From: Deltaproteobacteria bacterium
GTDB lineage: Bacteria > Desulfobacterota > DSM-4660 > Desulfatiglandales > Desulfatiglandaceae
Length of the DNA: 18,377 bases
Reading direction: 5' to 3'
Assembly: GCA_011051075.1 (NCBI GenBank)
Contig: DREN01000122.1
Span: forward strand, 1-18,377
The notes below the pieces were generated by a model that did no database searches, was not told the DNA's origin, and was given only the letters and a program-made list of their open reading frames with translations. Position numbers and translations under genes: made by a program. The stretch's first letter is position 1. Each line of letters starts with the position of its first letter. Positions 7,083 to 14,592 of this stretch are shown here, piece after piece.

Positions 7083-8378
7083 ATGCCAAGAACTTTTATG
7101 CCTGAAATCAAGACCAATGAGGAGTTAAAACAAGTTCAACTTGAAGGCCTCAAGTGGACGGTGAACCACGCCTACGCAGGTTCCACTGCTTACAGGAAGA
7201 AGTTAGACGAGGCAGGTGTTAAACCGGGTGATATCCTCTCCCTTGACGACCTGAGAAAGCTCCCCTTCACCACGTCCAGTGATCTGCAGGAGGGTTATCC
7301 CTTCCCCCTCCTGTCTGTGCCCTTTGACCAGGTGGTGCGCATCCACGCGTCTTCGGGAACCACCGGGAAGAGGAAGGTACTCTGTTATACAGAGAAAGAC
7401 ATAGACGACTGGACCCATTTTTTTGCACGCTGCTACGAGATGGCGGGCCTGATCCCGGAAGACCGGGTGCAGATAGCCGTGGGTTACGGCGTGTGGACGG
7501 CGGGCATCAGTTTCCAGATGGGGTGTGAGGCATTCGGTGCCATGGCTGTTCCCGCAGGCCCGGGCAACATGGACATGCAGTGCCAGTTCCTGATCGACTT
7601 TCAGAGCACGGTTATGTGCTGTACCGCCTCCATGGGGCTCCTGTTGGCAGAGGAGGTGAACAGGCGGGGGATCAGGGACAGGATAAATCTGAAGAAGATG
7701 ATATTCGGGTCTGAACGCTCCAGCGATGCCATGAGGAAGAGGATCGGTGAACTCCTGGGACTGGAACATATGTTCGATATCCCCGGGATGACCGAACTCT
7801 ACGGTCCTGGCACAGGTCTTGACTGCACGTTCCACCAGGGTATCCATTACTGGGCCGACTACTACATACTTGAGATCCTGGACCCGGACACCCTTGAACC
7901 CGTGCCCGAGGGCCGGACAGGAGAGATGGTGGTCACCACGTTGAAAAAGGAAGGAGTTCCCCTGATCCGATACCGGACCAGGGACCTCACCAGGATGATC
8001 CCTGGCGAGTGTCCATGCGGATCGATCCTCCCCAGGCACGACCGTATCTTGGGCCGTTCCGATGACATGATCATATTCAGGGCGGTAAACATATACCCGG
8101 GTCAGGTTGACCATGTACTCTCAGGGATAGAAGGTATTGGAAGCGAATATCAGATCGTGCTGGAAAGGGGCGAGGACGGCCGGGACTACATGATGCTCAG
8201 GGTGGAGCAGGAACAGGGGATTGACCGGGAAAGTGCCAGGGCCTTGAGCAGCACAATCGCCGGGGAAATCAAGAAGCAGATCATGGTGAGCGCCCGTGTG
8301 GAGCTTGTGGAGTACGGTTCCCTGCCAAGGTCTGAGAGGAAAAGCAGAAGGGTTTTTGATAACCGTGACAACAGTTAA
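7083..8378 (+). CDS. Phenylacetate-CoA ligase (PaaK) family acyl-CoA ligase
   Basis: A 431-residue AMP-forming enzyme that would join an aromatic or heteroaromatic carboxylate to CoA through an acyl-adenylate. The ATP-binding loop is SSGTTGKRK (90-98), followed by TELYGPG (237-243), YRTRDLTR (297-304), a Cys-containing ECPCG (309-313), and RILGRSDDM (321-329). The C-terminal SERKSRR (417-423) supplies the probable catalytic Lys420. Length and motif order fit PaaK and coenzyme F390 synthetase-like proteins. The characterised indoleacetate-CoA ligase IaaB belongs to the same broad family, making this a candidate counterpart; phenylacetate and other arylacetates are equally possible. The FAD-subunit gene follows after 16 bp, so ligase and molybdenum hydroxylase appear co-transcribed. 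Confidence 0.88.
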   Translation: MPRTFMPEIKTNEELKQVQLEGLKWTVNHAYAGSTAYRKKLDEAGVKPGDILSLDDLRKLPFTTSSDLQEGYPFPLLSVPFDQVVRIHASSGTTGKRKVLCYTEKDIDDWTHFFARCYEMAGLIPEDRVQIAVGYGVWTAGISFQMGCEAFGAMAVPAGPGNMDMQCQFLIDFQSTVMCCTASMGLLLAEEVNRRGIRDRINLKKMIFGSERSSDAMRKRIGELLGLEHMFDIPGMTELYGPGTGLDCTFHQGIHYWADYYILEILDPDTLEPVPEGRTGEMVVTTLKKEGVPLIRYRTRDLTRMIPGECPCGSILPRHDRILGRSDDMIIFRAVNIYPGQVDHVLSGIEGIGSEYQIVLERGEDGRDYMMLRVEQEQGIDRESARALSSTIAGEIKKQIMVSARVELVEYGSLPRSERKSRRVFDNRDNS

Positions 8379-8394
8379 TAACGAGGTACTAAGG

Positions 8395-9273
8395 ATGATT
8401 GATTATGATTACCTGAGACCTGATAACCTTGAAGAGGCCCTCAGGCTTCTCAAAGAGTACGGCCCCAAGGCCGCAATTATAGCCGGGGGTACCGATGTGA
8501 TGGTCAAGATCAGGAATACCAGAAAGGCCCCTGAGGTGCTGGTATCCATACGTGGACTTAACGATCTGAGATATATCGATAAGGCCGGTGATTACCGTAT
8601 CGGGGCCCTGACCACTCACAGGATGCTGGAGGAGTCTGATCTGGTCAAGACAGAACTCTCGGCCCTTTACGACGGTGCGTCTAAGGTGGGTTCGGTGCAG
8701 GTTAGGAACGTAGCAACCATCGGGGGGAATATATGCAACGCGGCCCCGTCCGCAGACACGGCCGGGCCCCTTCTGGTGCTGGACGCCGTTGTTTTCATGG
8801 AAGGGCCTGATGGGAAACGCAGCGTGCCCATTACCGAGTTTTTCACCGGCACCTACAGGACGGTCCTGAAAAGGGAGGAGGTTCTCACCGAGATAAGAAT
8901 CCCGGGTGAGATGGAGGAGTTCGGGAGCGCCTACTGGAAACATTCCAGAAGAAAGGCCATGAACCTCCCCATACTTGGTATCGCGGTCTCAGTCAAAATG
9001 GATGATCAGATCATCTCGGACGTGAGGATTGGGCTGACAGTGGCGGCCCCCACCCCGGTTCGGGCCTATAAGGCGGAAGATTTTCTCAAGGGCAGACCCC
9101 TGAGTGATGAAGCCCTGAGCGAGGCCGGCAGGATAGCAGCATCAACGGAATGCTGCTCCCTGAGAGACAGCCTGCGGGGAGAGGCCTGGTATCGTGCGGA
9201 GATAATCGAGACCTACGTCCCGAGGATGGCCAGGCTGGCTGCGGAACGAATCAGTAAAAGGAGATCAAAATGA
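8395..9273 (+). CDS. FAD-binding subunit of a xanthine-dehydrogenase-family hydroxylase (CoxM-like)
   Basis: A 292-residue flavoprotein passing electrons from the 2Fe-2S subunit to an outside acceptor. FAD motifs are AGGTD (30-34) and TIGGNICNAAPSADTA (108-123), followed by the CoxM-type C-terminal domain. The ATG at 8395 is chosen because gagg (8383-8386) lies 8 nt before it and the protein then begins like the family (MIDYDYLRP). An upstream in-frame ATG at 8296 would overlap the ligase gene by 83 bp and adds an unrelated extension. The length lacks the roughly 40-residue 4Fe-4S insertion of 4-hydroxybenzoyl-CoA reductase, which argues against that enzyme. It overlaps the next gene by 4 nt (ATGA). 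Confidence 0.92.
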   Translation: MIDYDYLRPDNLEEALRLLKEYGPKAAIIAGGTDVMVKIRNTRKAPEVLVSIRGLNDLRYIDKAGDYRIGALTTHRMLEESDLVKTELSALYDGASKVGSVQVRNVATIGGNICNAAPSADTAGPLLVLDAVVFMEGPDGKRSVPITEFFTGTYRTVLKREEVLTEIRIPGEMEEFGSAYWKHSRRKAMNLPILGIAVSVKMDDQIISDVRIGLTVAAPTPVRAYKAEDFLKGRPLSDEALSEAGRIAASTECCSLRDSLRGEAWYRAEIIETYVPRMARLAAERISKRRSK

Positions 9274-9743
9274 AAAAGGTATCGATTTCATTTACCCTGA
9301 ACGGGAATTCCGTAACGGCCGAGGTGCCGGAAACGTGGACACTCCTCAAGACCTTGCGGGAGTACTTCGAGCTTACAGGCGCCAAGGAAGGGTGCGGCGT
9401 GGGAGAGTGCGGGGCCTGTACGGTTATCATGGATGGCCAGGCAATCAACTCATGCCTCTGTCCCATCCCTGAAGTGGAGGGCAGATCTGTGGACACCATC
9501 GAGGGCCTGGCAGGTGAGGATGGAACCCTTCACCCCCTCCAGGACGCCTTTCTCAAGAACAACGGGGTCCAGTGCGGGTACTGCACGTCCGGGATGATAA
9601 TGTCTTCCAAGGCCCTCCTGGATCAGAAGCCCGATCCCACTGAAGAAGAGATCAGAACGGCTATTGCTGGTAATTTTTGCCGTTGCACCGGGTACGTTCA
9701 GATTGTCGAATCCGTGGAAATGGCTGCAAAGGAGCTTAAATAG
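9270..9743 (+). CDS. 2Fe-2S subunit of the molybdenum hydroxylase (CoxS-like)
   Basis: A 157-residue protein carrying two 2Fe-2S clusters between the molybdenum site and FAD. The plant-ferredoxin-type cluster uses C42, C47, C50 and C62. The second uses C102 and C105 (CGYC) plus C137 and C139 (CRC). All eight ligands are present, so the subunit looks functional. The ATG overlaps the stop of the FAD-subunit gene (ATGA), indicating coupling. The stop TAG at 9741-9743 lies inside the 6-bp sequence duplicated by the inserted element that follows. The large-subunit gene would be only about 14 nt away without that insertion. Confidence 0.95.
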   Translation: MKKVSISFTLNGNSVTAEVPETWTLLKTLREYFELTGAKEGCGVGECGACTVIMDGQAINSCLCPIPEVEGRSVDTIEGLAGEDGTLHPLQDAFLKNNGVQCGYCTSGMIMSSKALLDQKPDPTEEEIRTAIAGNFCRCTGYVQIVESVEMAAKELK

Positions 9744-9895
9744 TGTGCGAACGAAAACCAGGATTTTTTGTTCAGATCAAGGAAGAGGATCCCGCCACGG
9801 CGGGATTAACTGCAGGAATACATTGAGTATTTCGAGGATTAAAATTTGAGTCTGACGCAGATATAGGCGAAAAAGACGGTTTTCGTTCAGACACT
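9744..9895. mobile_element. MITE-like 152-bp element, copy 2
   Basis: Same length as the copy at 241-392 and about 85% identical by hand alignment (23 differences, no gaps). Terminal inverted repeats are tgtgcgaacgaaaacc (9744-9759) and ggttttcgttcagaca (9878-9893), 14 of 16 paired. It is bracketed by a perfect 6-bp direct repeat aaatag (9738-9743 and 9896-9901), the expected target-site duplication. An 18-bp near-palindrome lies at 9789-9806. It splits the 2Fe-2S and molybdenum subunit genes without damaging either. Confidence 0.82.
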
Positions 9896-9905
9896 AAATA
9901 GAAAT

Positions 9906-9910
9906 GGAGG
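9906..9910 (+). promoter_or_regulatory. Ribosome-binding site deciding the molybdenum-subunit start
   Basis: ggagg lies 5 nt before ATG 9916. The longer frame begins at ATG 9904, which overlaps this site and has no Shine-Dalgarno of its own, so 9916 is preferred. Confidence 0.7.
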
Positions 9911-9915
9911 AAAAA

Positions 9916-12294
9916 ATGCCTGACAATCTGTTTGTGGGGAAGAGCATTCCAAGGACCATCGAAGCGGACAAGGTGACCGGCAAGGCGGTCTATATTGATG
10001 ATCTGAAACGTCCGGGCATGCTTTACGGCAAGATACTTTACAGCAGCCACGCCCATGCCAGGATAAAGAGCATAGACACATCCAGGGCGGAGAGGCTTGA
10101 GGGTGTCAGGGCCGTCCTGACGGGCAGGGATATCCCGGACGTGCGGGTCGGTTTTCTCAAGGATCAGACGGTGCTCAAGAGGGATGTGGTCCGTCAGTAC
10201 AGGGACGAGGTGGCTGCGGTGGCGGCCATTGACCCTGATATCGCCGCCGAGGCGGTCAGACTCATCAAGGTGGAGTATGAACAACTGCCGGCGGTCTTTG
10301 ATCCATACGAGGCCATGAAAGAGGGCGTCCCCCTGGTCCACGAGGTGGATGCCAGGGGAAGGCCTTTAAAGAGCAACATCCTGCCCCTGCCCTGGAAATT
10401 TAAGGCCGGTGATATTGATCAGGCCAGAGAAGATTCGGCCTTCATATCAAAGGACAGGGTGAGCACCACCTGGGTAAACCAGTGCTGCATGGGAACCAGC
10501 GGATGTATTGCAGAGTTTGATCAGAACAACAACCTCACCCTGTACGATCAGACCAACGTGATCTTCGGGCACATCGGGAGGATTACCGAGTACTTCGAGC
10601 AGATCGGTCTGAGGGGTAAAAAGATAAGGGTCGTGAATCCGGTTGTGGGTGGAAGCTTCGGCACAAAGCTGGACACCGACATATATGAGTTCATCGCCAT
10701 ACAGCTCGCCCTTAAGACCAGAAAGCCGGTCAAGATACTCTTTGACAGGGAGGAGGAGTTCTTTGCACTGCCACCCAGGCAGCCCACCGTGTTTACCATA
10801 GAGCAGGGGTGTGACAGGGAGGGGAGGCTCCTGTTCAGGCATTGCGAGGCGGTCCTTGATAACGGGGCCTACACCTCCTGGGGCGCCACCACCCCCTCGG
10901 TCATGATCATGCCCATGTCATCGCTTTACCGGGTCCCCAACGTCTACTTCAAGGCCACCTGCGTGTATACCAACAATATCTACGCCCAGGCCATGAGGGG
11001 ATACGGTAATCCCCAGGCCACCTTTGCCGTTGAGACCTCCATGGATTCCCTGGCCGAGGCCGCGGGCATTGACCCTGCCGAGTTCAGGCTCATCAACCGA
11101 AACCGCCCCGGCGACCATACCCCCATGAATCTCAAGATTACCTCGTGCGGCCTTGAGGAATGCATTACGGCGGTAAAGGAGAAGCTTGACTGGGACGAGA
11201 AAAGGGAAGAGGGGAGGGGAGTGGGCATGGCCTCCCTCATCCATGTTGCAGGCGGTGCCAGGGTCACCAAGTCAGACGGCCACGGGATCATGATCAAGTT
11301 AGATGAGTATGGGCACGTGGATGTGATCGAAAGCGGTACTGATCAGGGCCAGGGCTCTCCAACGGTCATCTCCCAGATCGTTGCCGAGGCCCTGGGGGTC
11401 AGGCCCGAGGATATCTTCCTTACCTTCGGGGATACGGCCCTCGCCCTGTGGGATGCCGGCACCCACGCCAGCAGGCACACCTTCATGGCCGGGAACGCGG
11501 CCATCGGGGCCTGCGCAAAGGCAAAGAGACAGATCCTTGAGATGGCGGTGGAGCAGATACCCAAGATCATCAAGCGGGACTTCAAGCGCAAGAAGAGAAA
11601 GGACCCCGGGTTTGTGGAGCCGGATCTGGATTTCACCCTCATTGCAAATCCCGAGGACCTGGACATCAGGGACAGGATGATCTTTCCAAAGAAGGATCCT
11701 GATCATCCCTACTTCAAGATACCCCTGACCCAGGTGCTCCGGAACGGGCTGCACGTGGGTATCGGGCAGAGCAAGGTGGTGGTTGCCGAGGAGTTTTACG
11801 ACCCGCCCACGGAGATGCTCAACTGGGAGATGAAGGGGAACCTGTCCATGACCTATGCCTTCGGCACCTCGGGGGTTGAGGTTGAGGTAGATAAGGAGAC
11901 GGGAGAGGTGAAAATCCTGAAACTGGTCTCTGCCCATGACGTGGGAAAGGCCATGAACCCGACGCTCCTGTTGGGCCAGATCTACGGCGCAGCATATACC
12001 GGTGTGGGTTACGGTCTGACAGAGGAGATCAAGGTGCGAAACGGAAGGGTCATGAATCCGAACTTTCGCGACTACCAGATGCTTACGGCCATGGACGTGG
12101 TGCCTATAGAGCCGGTTATTGTTGAGCCCATGGACGAGGACGGACCCTTCGGGGCAAAGGGCGTGGGTGAACCGGGTCTCGTTCCAACGGCCCCGGCCAT
12201 AGCCAATGCGGTGTACAACGCCATAGGTGTGCGCATTACCGATCTGCCCATAACCCCCGAGAAGGTGCTCAAGGCCCTGAAGGAGAAGGGATAG
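9916..12294 (+). CDS. Molybdopterin-binding catalytic subunit of a xanthine-dehydrogenase-family hydroxylase
   Basis: A 792-residue subunit that would hydroxylate a C-H next to nitrogen or an aldehyde using water-derived oxygen. Landmarks are GGSFGTK (245-251), AMRGYGNPQ (359-367), GQGSPTVISQ (478-487), the cofactor-contacting stretch around 505-522, and GAKGVGEP (746-753) with the catalytic Glu752. The loop AMRGYGN lacks the Cys of CO dehydrogenase (AYRCSFR), which excludes that enzyme. The FAD and 2Fe-2S subunits are encoded just upstream, completing the heterotrimer type. Neighbouring hydantoinase-like genes suggest the product is a lactam or cyclic amide, as when indoleacetate is hydroxylated to 2-oxoindoleacetate. 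Purine or hydantoin-type substrates are alternatives. The cofactor probably needs a sulfido ligand. Confidence 0.92.
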   Translation: MPDNLFVGKSIPRTIEADKVTGKAVYIDDLKRPGMLYGKILYSSHAHARIKSIDTSRAERLEGVRAVLTGRDIPDVRVGFLKDQTVLKRDVVRQYRDEVAAVAAIDPDIAAEAVRLIKVEYEQLPAVFDPYEAMKEGVPLVHEVDARGRPLKSNILPLPWKFKAGDIDQAREDSAFISKDRVSTTWVNQCCMGTSGCIAEFDQNNNLTLYDQTNVIFGHIGRITEYFEQIGLRGKKIRVVNPVVGGSFGTKLDTDIYEFIAIQLALKTRKPVKILFDREEEFFALPPRQPTVFTIEQGCDREGRLLFRHCEAVLDNGAYTSWGATTPSVMIMPMSSLYRVPNVYFKATCVYTNNIYAQAMRGYGNPQATFAVETSMDSLAEAAGIDPAEFRLINRNRPGDHTPMNLKITSCGLEECITAVKEKLDWDEKREEGRGVGMASLIHVAGGARVTKSDGHGIMIKLDEYGHVDVIESGTDQGQGSPTVISQIVAEALGVRPEDIFLTFGDTALALWDAGTHASRHTFMAGNAAIGACAKAKRQILEMAVEQIPKIIKRDFKRKKRKDPGFVEPDLDFTLIANPEDLDIRDRMIFPKKDPDHPYFKIPLTQVLRNGLHVGIGQSKVVVAEEFYDPPTEMLNWEMKGNLSMTYAFGTSGVEVEVDKETGEVKILKLVSAHDVGKAMNPTLLLGQIYGAAYTGVGYGLTEEIKVRNGRVMNPNFRDYQMLTAMDVVPIEPVIVEPMDEDGPFGAKGVGEPGLVPTAPAIANAVYNAIGVRITDLPITPEKVLKALKEKG

Positions 12295-12304
12295 GGGGAG
12301 AGCG

Positions 12305-12404
12305 GAGGTCAGAGGTCGGAGGTCGGAGGAGCAAACGATCCGGCTTGATCGTGCATCTTCGTCCAGTATCCAGTCCCGCCATGGCGGGATAACCAGCATC
12401 CAGC
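12305..12404. repeat. Heptamer repeats around a perfect palindrome
   Basis: gaggtca then gaggtcg twice (12305-12325) form a 7-bp tandem array. Further on, gtccagt/atccagt (12361-12374) and aaccagc/atccagc (12391-12404) are heptamer pairs on either side of the perfect palindrome tcccgccatggcggga (12374-12389). The same palindrome core lies inside both 152-bp elements. This fills the 122-bp gap before the HyuA-type gene. Confidence 0.65.
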
Positions 12405-12416
12405 AAGGAGACATGC

Positions 12417-14516
12417 ATGAGTGACAAGTTTTATCGTCTGGGTTGTGATATCGGCGGGACCTTTACCGATTTTGTGCTGCTCAACGACAGGACTGGTGAA
12501 ATAAAGATAAACAAGTGCCTGACCACGCCCAGGGATCCATCGGACGCGGTTGAACAGGGCATCAGGGAACTTGAAGGGGTGACCCCTGACTTTGTGCGGG
12601 CCATGGACGAGGTGATCCACGGTACCACCCTGGTCATAAACTCCATCATCGAAAGAAAGGGGGCGAAAACCGGCCTGATTACCACCAGGGGGTTCAGGGA
12701 TGTGCTGGAGTTAGGGAGGGAGATCCGGTACGCCCCTTACGATATATTCGCGGAATTCCCGGAGCCGCTCATCCCCAGACGGTTTCGCCTTGAGGTGGAC
12801 GAGAGGATCAGGAGTGACGGCACGGTGATAAGGCCCCTTGACCGGGAAGAGGCCAGAGATGTGGTGCGCAGGCTCGTACAGATGGGCATGGACTCAATCG
12901 CCGTGTGCCTGCTTAACTCCTTTGAAAACCCTGCCCACGAACTCATGATAAAGGAGATCCTGAAGGAGGAGGCCCCCGGGATCTCCGTATCTATATCCTA
13001 CGAGGTCCTGCCCCAGATCAGGGAGTATGAGAGGACCAGCACAACGGTCACCAACGCCTATGTGAAGCCCCTTACCGGACGCTACCTGTCCAGGCTTTCA
13101 GACAGGCTTTCATCCATCGGATTCGACGGTAAGCTTTTCATCATGCTCTCCAGCGGCGGCATCACCTCCGTTGAAACGGCAGCCGAGTTTCCGGTAAGGA
13201 TCATCGAGTCAGGGCCGACTGCCGCTGTTATCTCAGGCCAGTACTACGGAAAGCTCTTTGATATATCGGAGATGTTCTGCTTTGACATGGGCGGGACCAC
13301 GGCCAAGTCCTGCCTCATCCAGAAGGGCGTGGCAGGTGTCGTGCCCACCTTTGAGGTGGGCAGGGTTCAAAGGTTCATGAAGGGGAGTGGCCTGACCATA
13401 CAGGTGCCCGTGGTCGATCTCATGGAGATAGGGGCCGGAGGCGGCAGCATAGCAAAGGTGAGCAAGATGGGGACCCTGCAGGTGGGACCCGAGAGCTCAG
13501 GCGCTGACCCAGGGCCCATATGTTACGGCCGCGGTGGAACCGAGCCCGGCATTACAGACGCGGACCTCCTCCTGGGCTATCTGGATGAAAACTACTTCCT
13601 TGGCGGCGAGATGAAGCTGGACAGGGAGGCGGCCAGACTGGGCATAGAAGAGAAGATAGCCCGGCCCCTGGGGGTCTCCTTTATCCAGGCGGTGTGGGGC
13701 ATACACGACCTGATCAACGAAACAATGGCCGGGGCGGCCAAGACCCACATCGCGGAAAAGGGGGGCAACCCCAGGATAGTGACCGTGGTGGCCTTTGGCG
13801 GGGCCGGTCCGGTACACGCCTACGGGCTGGCCAAAAAATTAGGGGCACCCAGGCTCCTGGTCCCGCCCAATGCCGGGGTGGGATCGGCCCTGGGCTTTTT
13901 TACCGCGCCCAGGGCCTTTGATATGGTGAGAAGCCATAAGGTTGCCCTGAACCAGGCCGACTTCAAGGAGATAGAAAGGCTGTTTCAGGAGATGGAGACT
14001 GAGGGGGCAAGGACCCTGCGGAAGTCGGGGGAGGCTGAAGAGATCAGATTCGAGCGCTCCGTTGACGTGCGTTTCGTGGGCCAGGGTTCAGAGACCACTA
14101 TCTCAATACCTGAAAAAGACTTTACCAGGGTGAACAGAGAGGACGTACGGAGCCGATTCGACGAGACCTACAAGAGGCTTTACGGCAGGACCTATCCCGA
14201 TTCTCCTGTGGAGTTCATAAATTTCAAGATCAGGGCCAGCCTGCCGGAACGGCTCCTTGAGTTACCCAAGGCCGATCCACCATCCAGGGGTGTATCCCTT
14301 GCAGATGCGGTAAAGGGAGAGCGTCAGGCCTATTCAGGTATGGTCAAGGAGTTCATCCCCTACACGGTCTACGATCGGTACAAACTCTTCCCCGGCGCCG
14401 AGTTTCAGGGCCCGGCCATTGTAGAGGAGAGGGAATCAACGGTTATTGTGGGGGAGGATGCCTCCGTGTCCGTGGATGACTATGGGTTTTTGTGGATCGA
14501 GATGAATCAGGCCTGA
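12417..14516 (+). CDS. HyuA-type subunit of a hydantoinase/oxoprolinase-family enzyme
   Basis: A 699-residue ATP-using subunit of the hydantoinase/5-oxoprolinase/acetone-carboxylase superfamily. The N-terminal domain opens with GCDIGGTFTD (9-18), a phosphate-binding motif of the ASKHA fold, then HGTTLVINSIIER (68-80). The central domain has FDMGGTTAK (289-297), GAGGGSIA (339-346) and GADPGPICYGRGG (362-374). The start is ATG 12417 with aaggag 6 nt upstream; an ATG at 12413 is out of frame and closes after three codons. Members couple ATP cleavage to opening a cyclic amide or to carboxylating a ketone. Beside a molybdenum hydroxylase, ring opening of an oxidised N-heterocycle is the natural reading. 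A third, acetone-carboxylase gamma-like subunit is not seen, which favours hydrolase over acetone carboxylase. Confidence 0.93.
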   Translation: MSDKFYRLGCDIGGTFTDFVLLNDRTGEIKINKCLTTPRDPSDAVEQGIRELEGVTPDFVRAMDEVIHGTTLVINSIIERKGAKTGLITTRGFRDVLELGREIRYAPYDIFAEFPEPLIPRRFRLEVDERIRSDGTVIRPLDREEARDVVRRLVQMGMDSIAVCLLNSFENPAHELMIKEILKEEAPGISVSISYEVLPQIREYERTSTTVTNAYVKPLTGRYLSRLSDRLSSIGFDGKLFIMLSSGGITSVETAAEFPVRIIESGPTAAVISGQYYGKLFDISEMFCFDMGGTTAKSCLIQKGVAGVVPTFEVGRVQRFMKGSGLTIQVPVVDLMEIGAGGGSIAKVSKMGTLQVGPESSGADPGPICYGRGGTEPGITDADLLLGYLDENYFLGGEMKLDREAARLGIEEKIARPLGVSFIQAVWGIHDLINETMAGAAKTHIAEKGGNPRIVTVVAFGGAGPVHAYGLAKKLGAPRLLVPPNAGVGSALGFFTAPRAFDMVRSHKVALNQADFKEIERLFQEMETEGARTLRKSGEAEEIRFERSVDVRFVGQGSETTISIPEKDFTRVNREDVRSRFDETYKRLYGRTYPDSPVEFINFKIRASLPERLLELPKADPPSRGVSLADAVKGERQAYSGMVKEFIPYTVYDRYKLFPGAEFQGPAIVEERESTVIVGEDASVSVDDYGFLWIEMNQA

Positions 14517-14592
14517 GGTGCAGGGGGTCAGGGGAAGTTTGACCGGCAGATTTCACGGGATTAAACCGTGTGTTTATTCAGGAGGTTAAGAC

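Noticed and set aside
8296..8394. Upstream ATG start for the FAD subunit
   Set aside because: It would overlap the ligase gene by 83 bp and add a 33-residue tail unlike the family; ATG 8395 has a well-placed gagg.
8395..9273. 4-hydroxybenzoyl-CoA reductase flavin subunit
   Set aside because: The protein is 292 residues and lacks the extra insertion with 4Fe-4S cysteines that marks that enzyme.
9916..12294. Aerobic CO dehydrogenase large subunit
   Set aside because: The active-site loop reads AMRGYGN and lacks the Cys of the AYRCSFR motif.
11299..12414. 371-codon minus-strand open frame
   Set aside because: It lies wholly antisense to the molybdenum-subunit gene and its flank, has no family features, and is expected in G+C-rich coding DNA.
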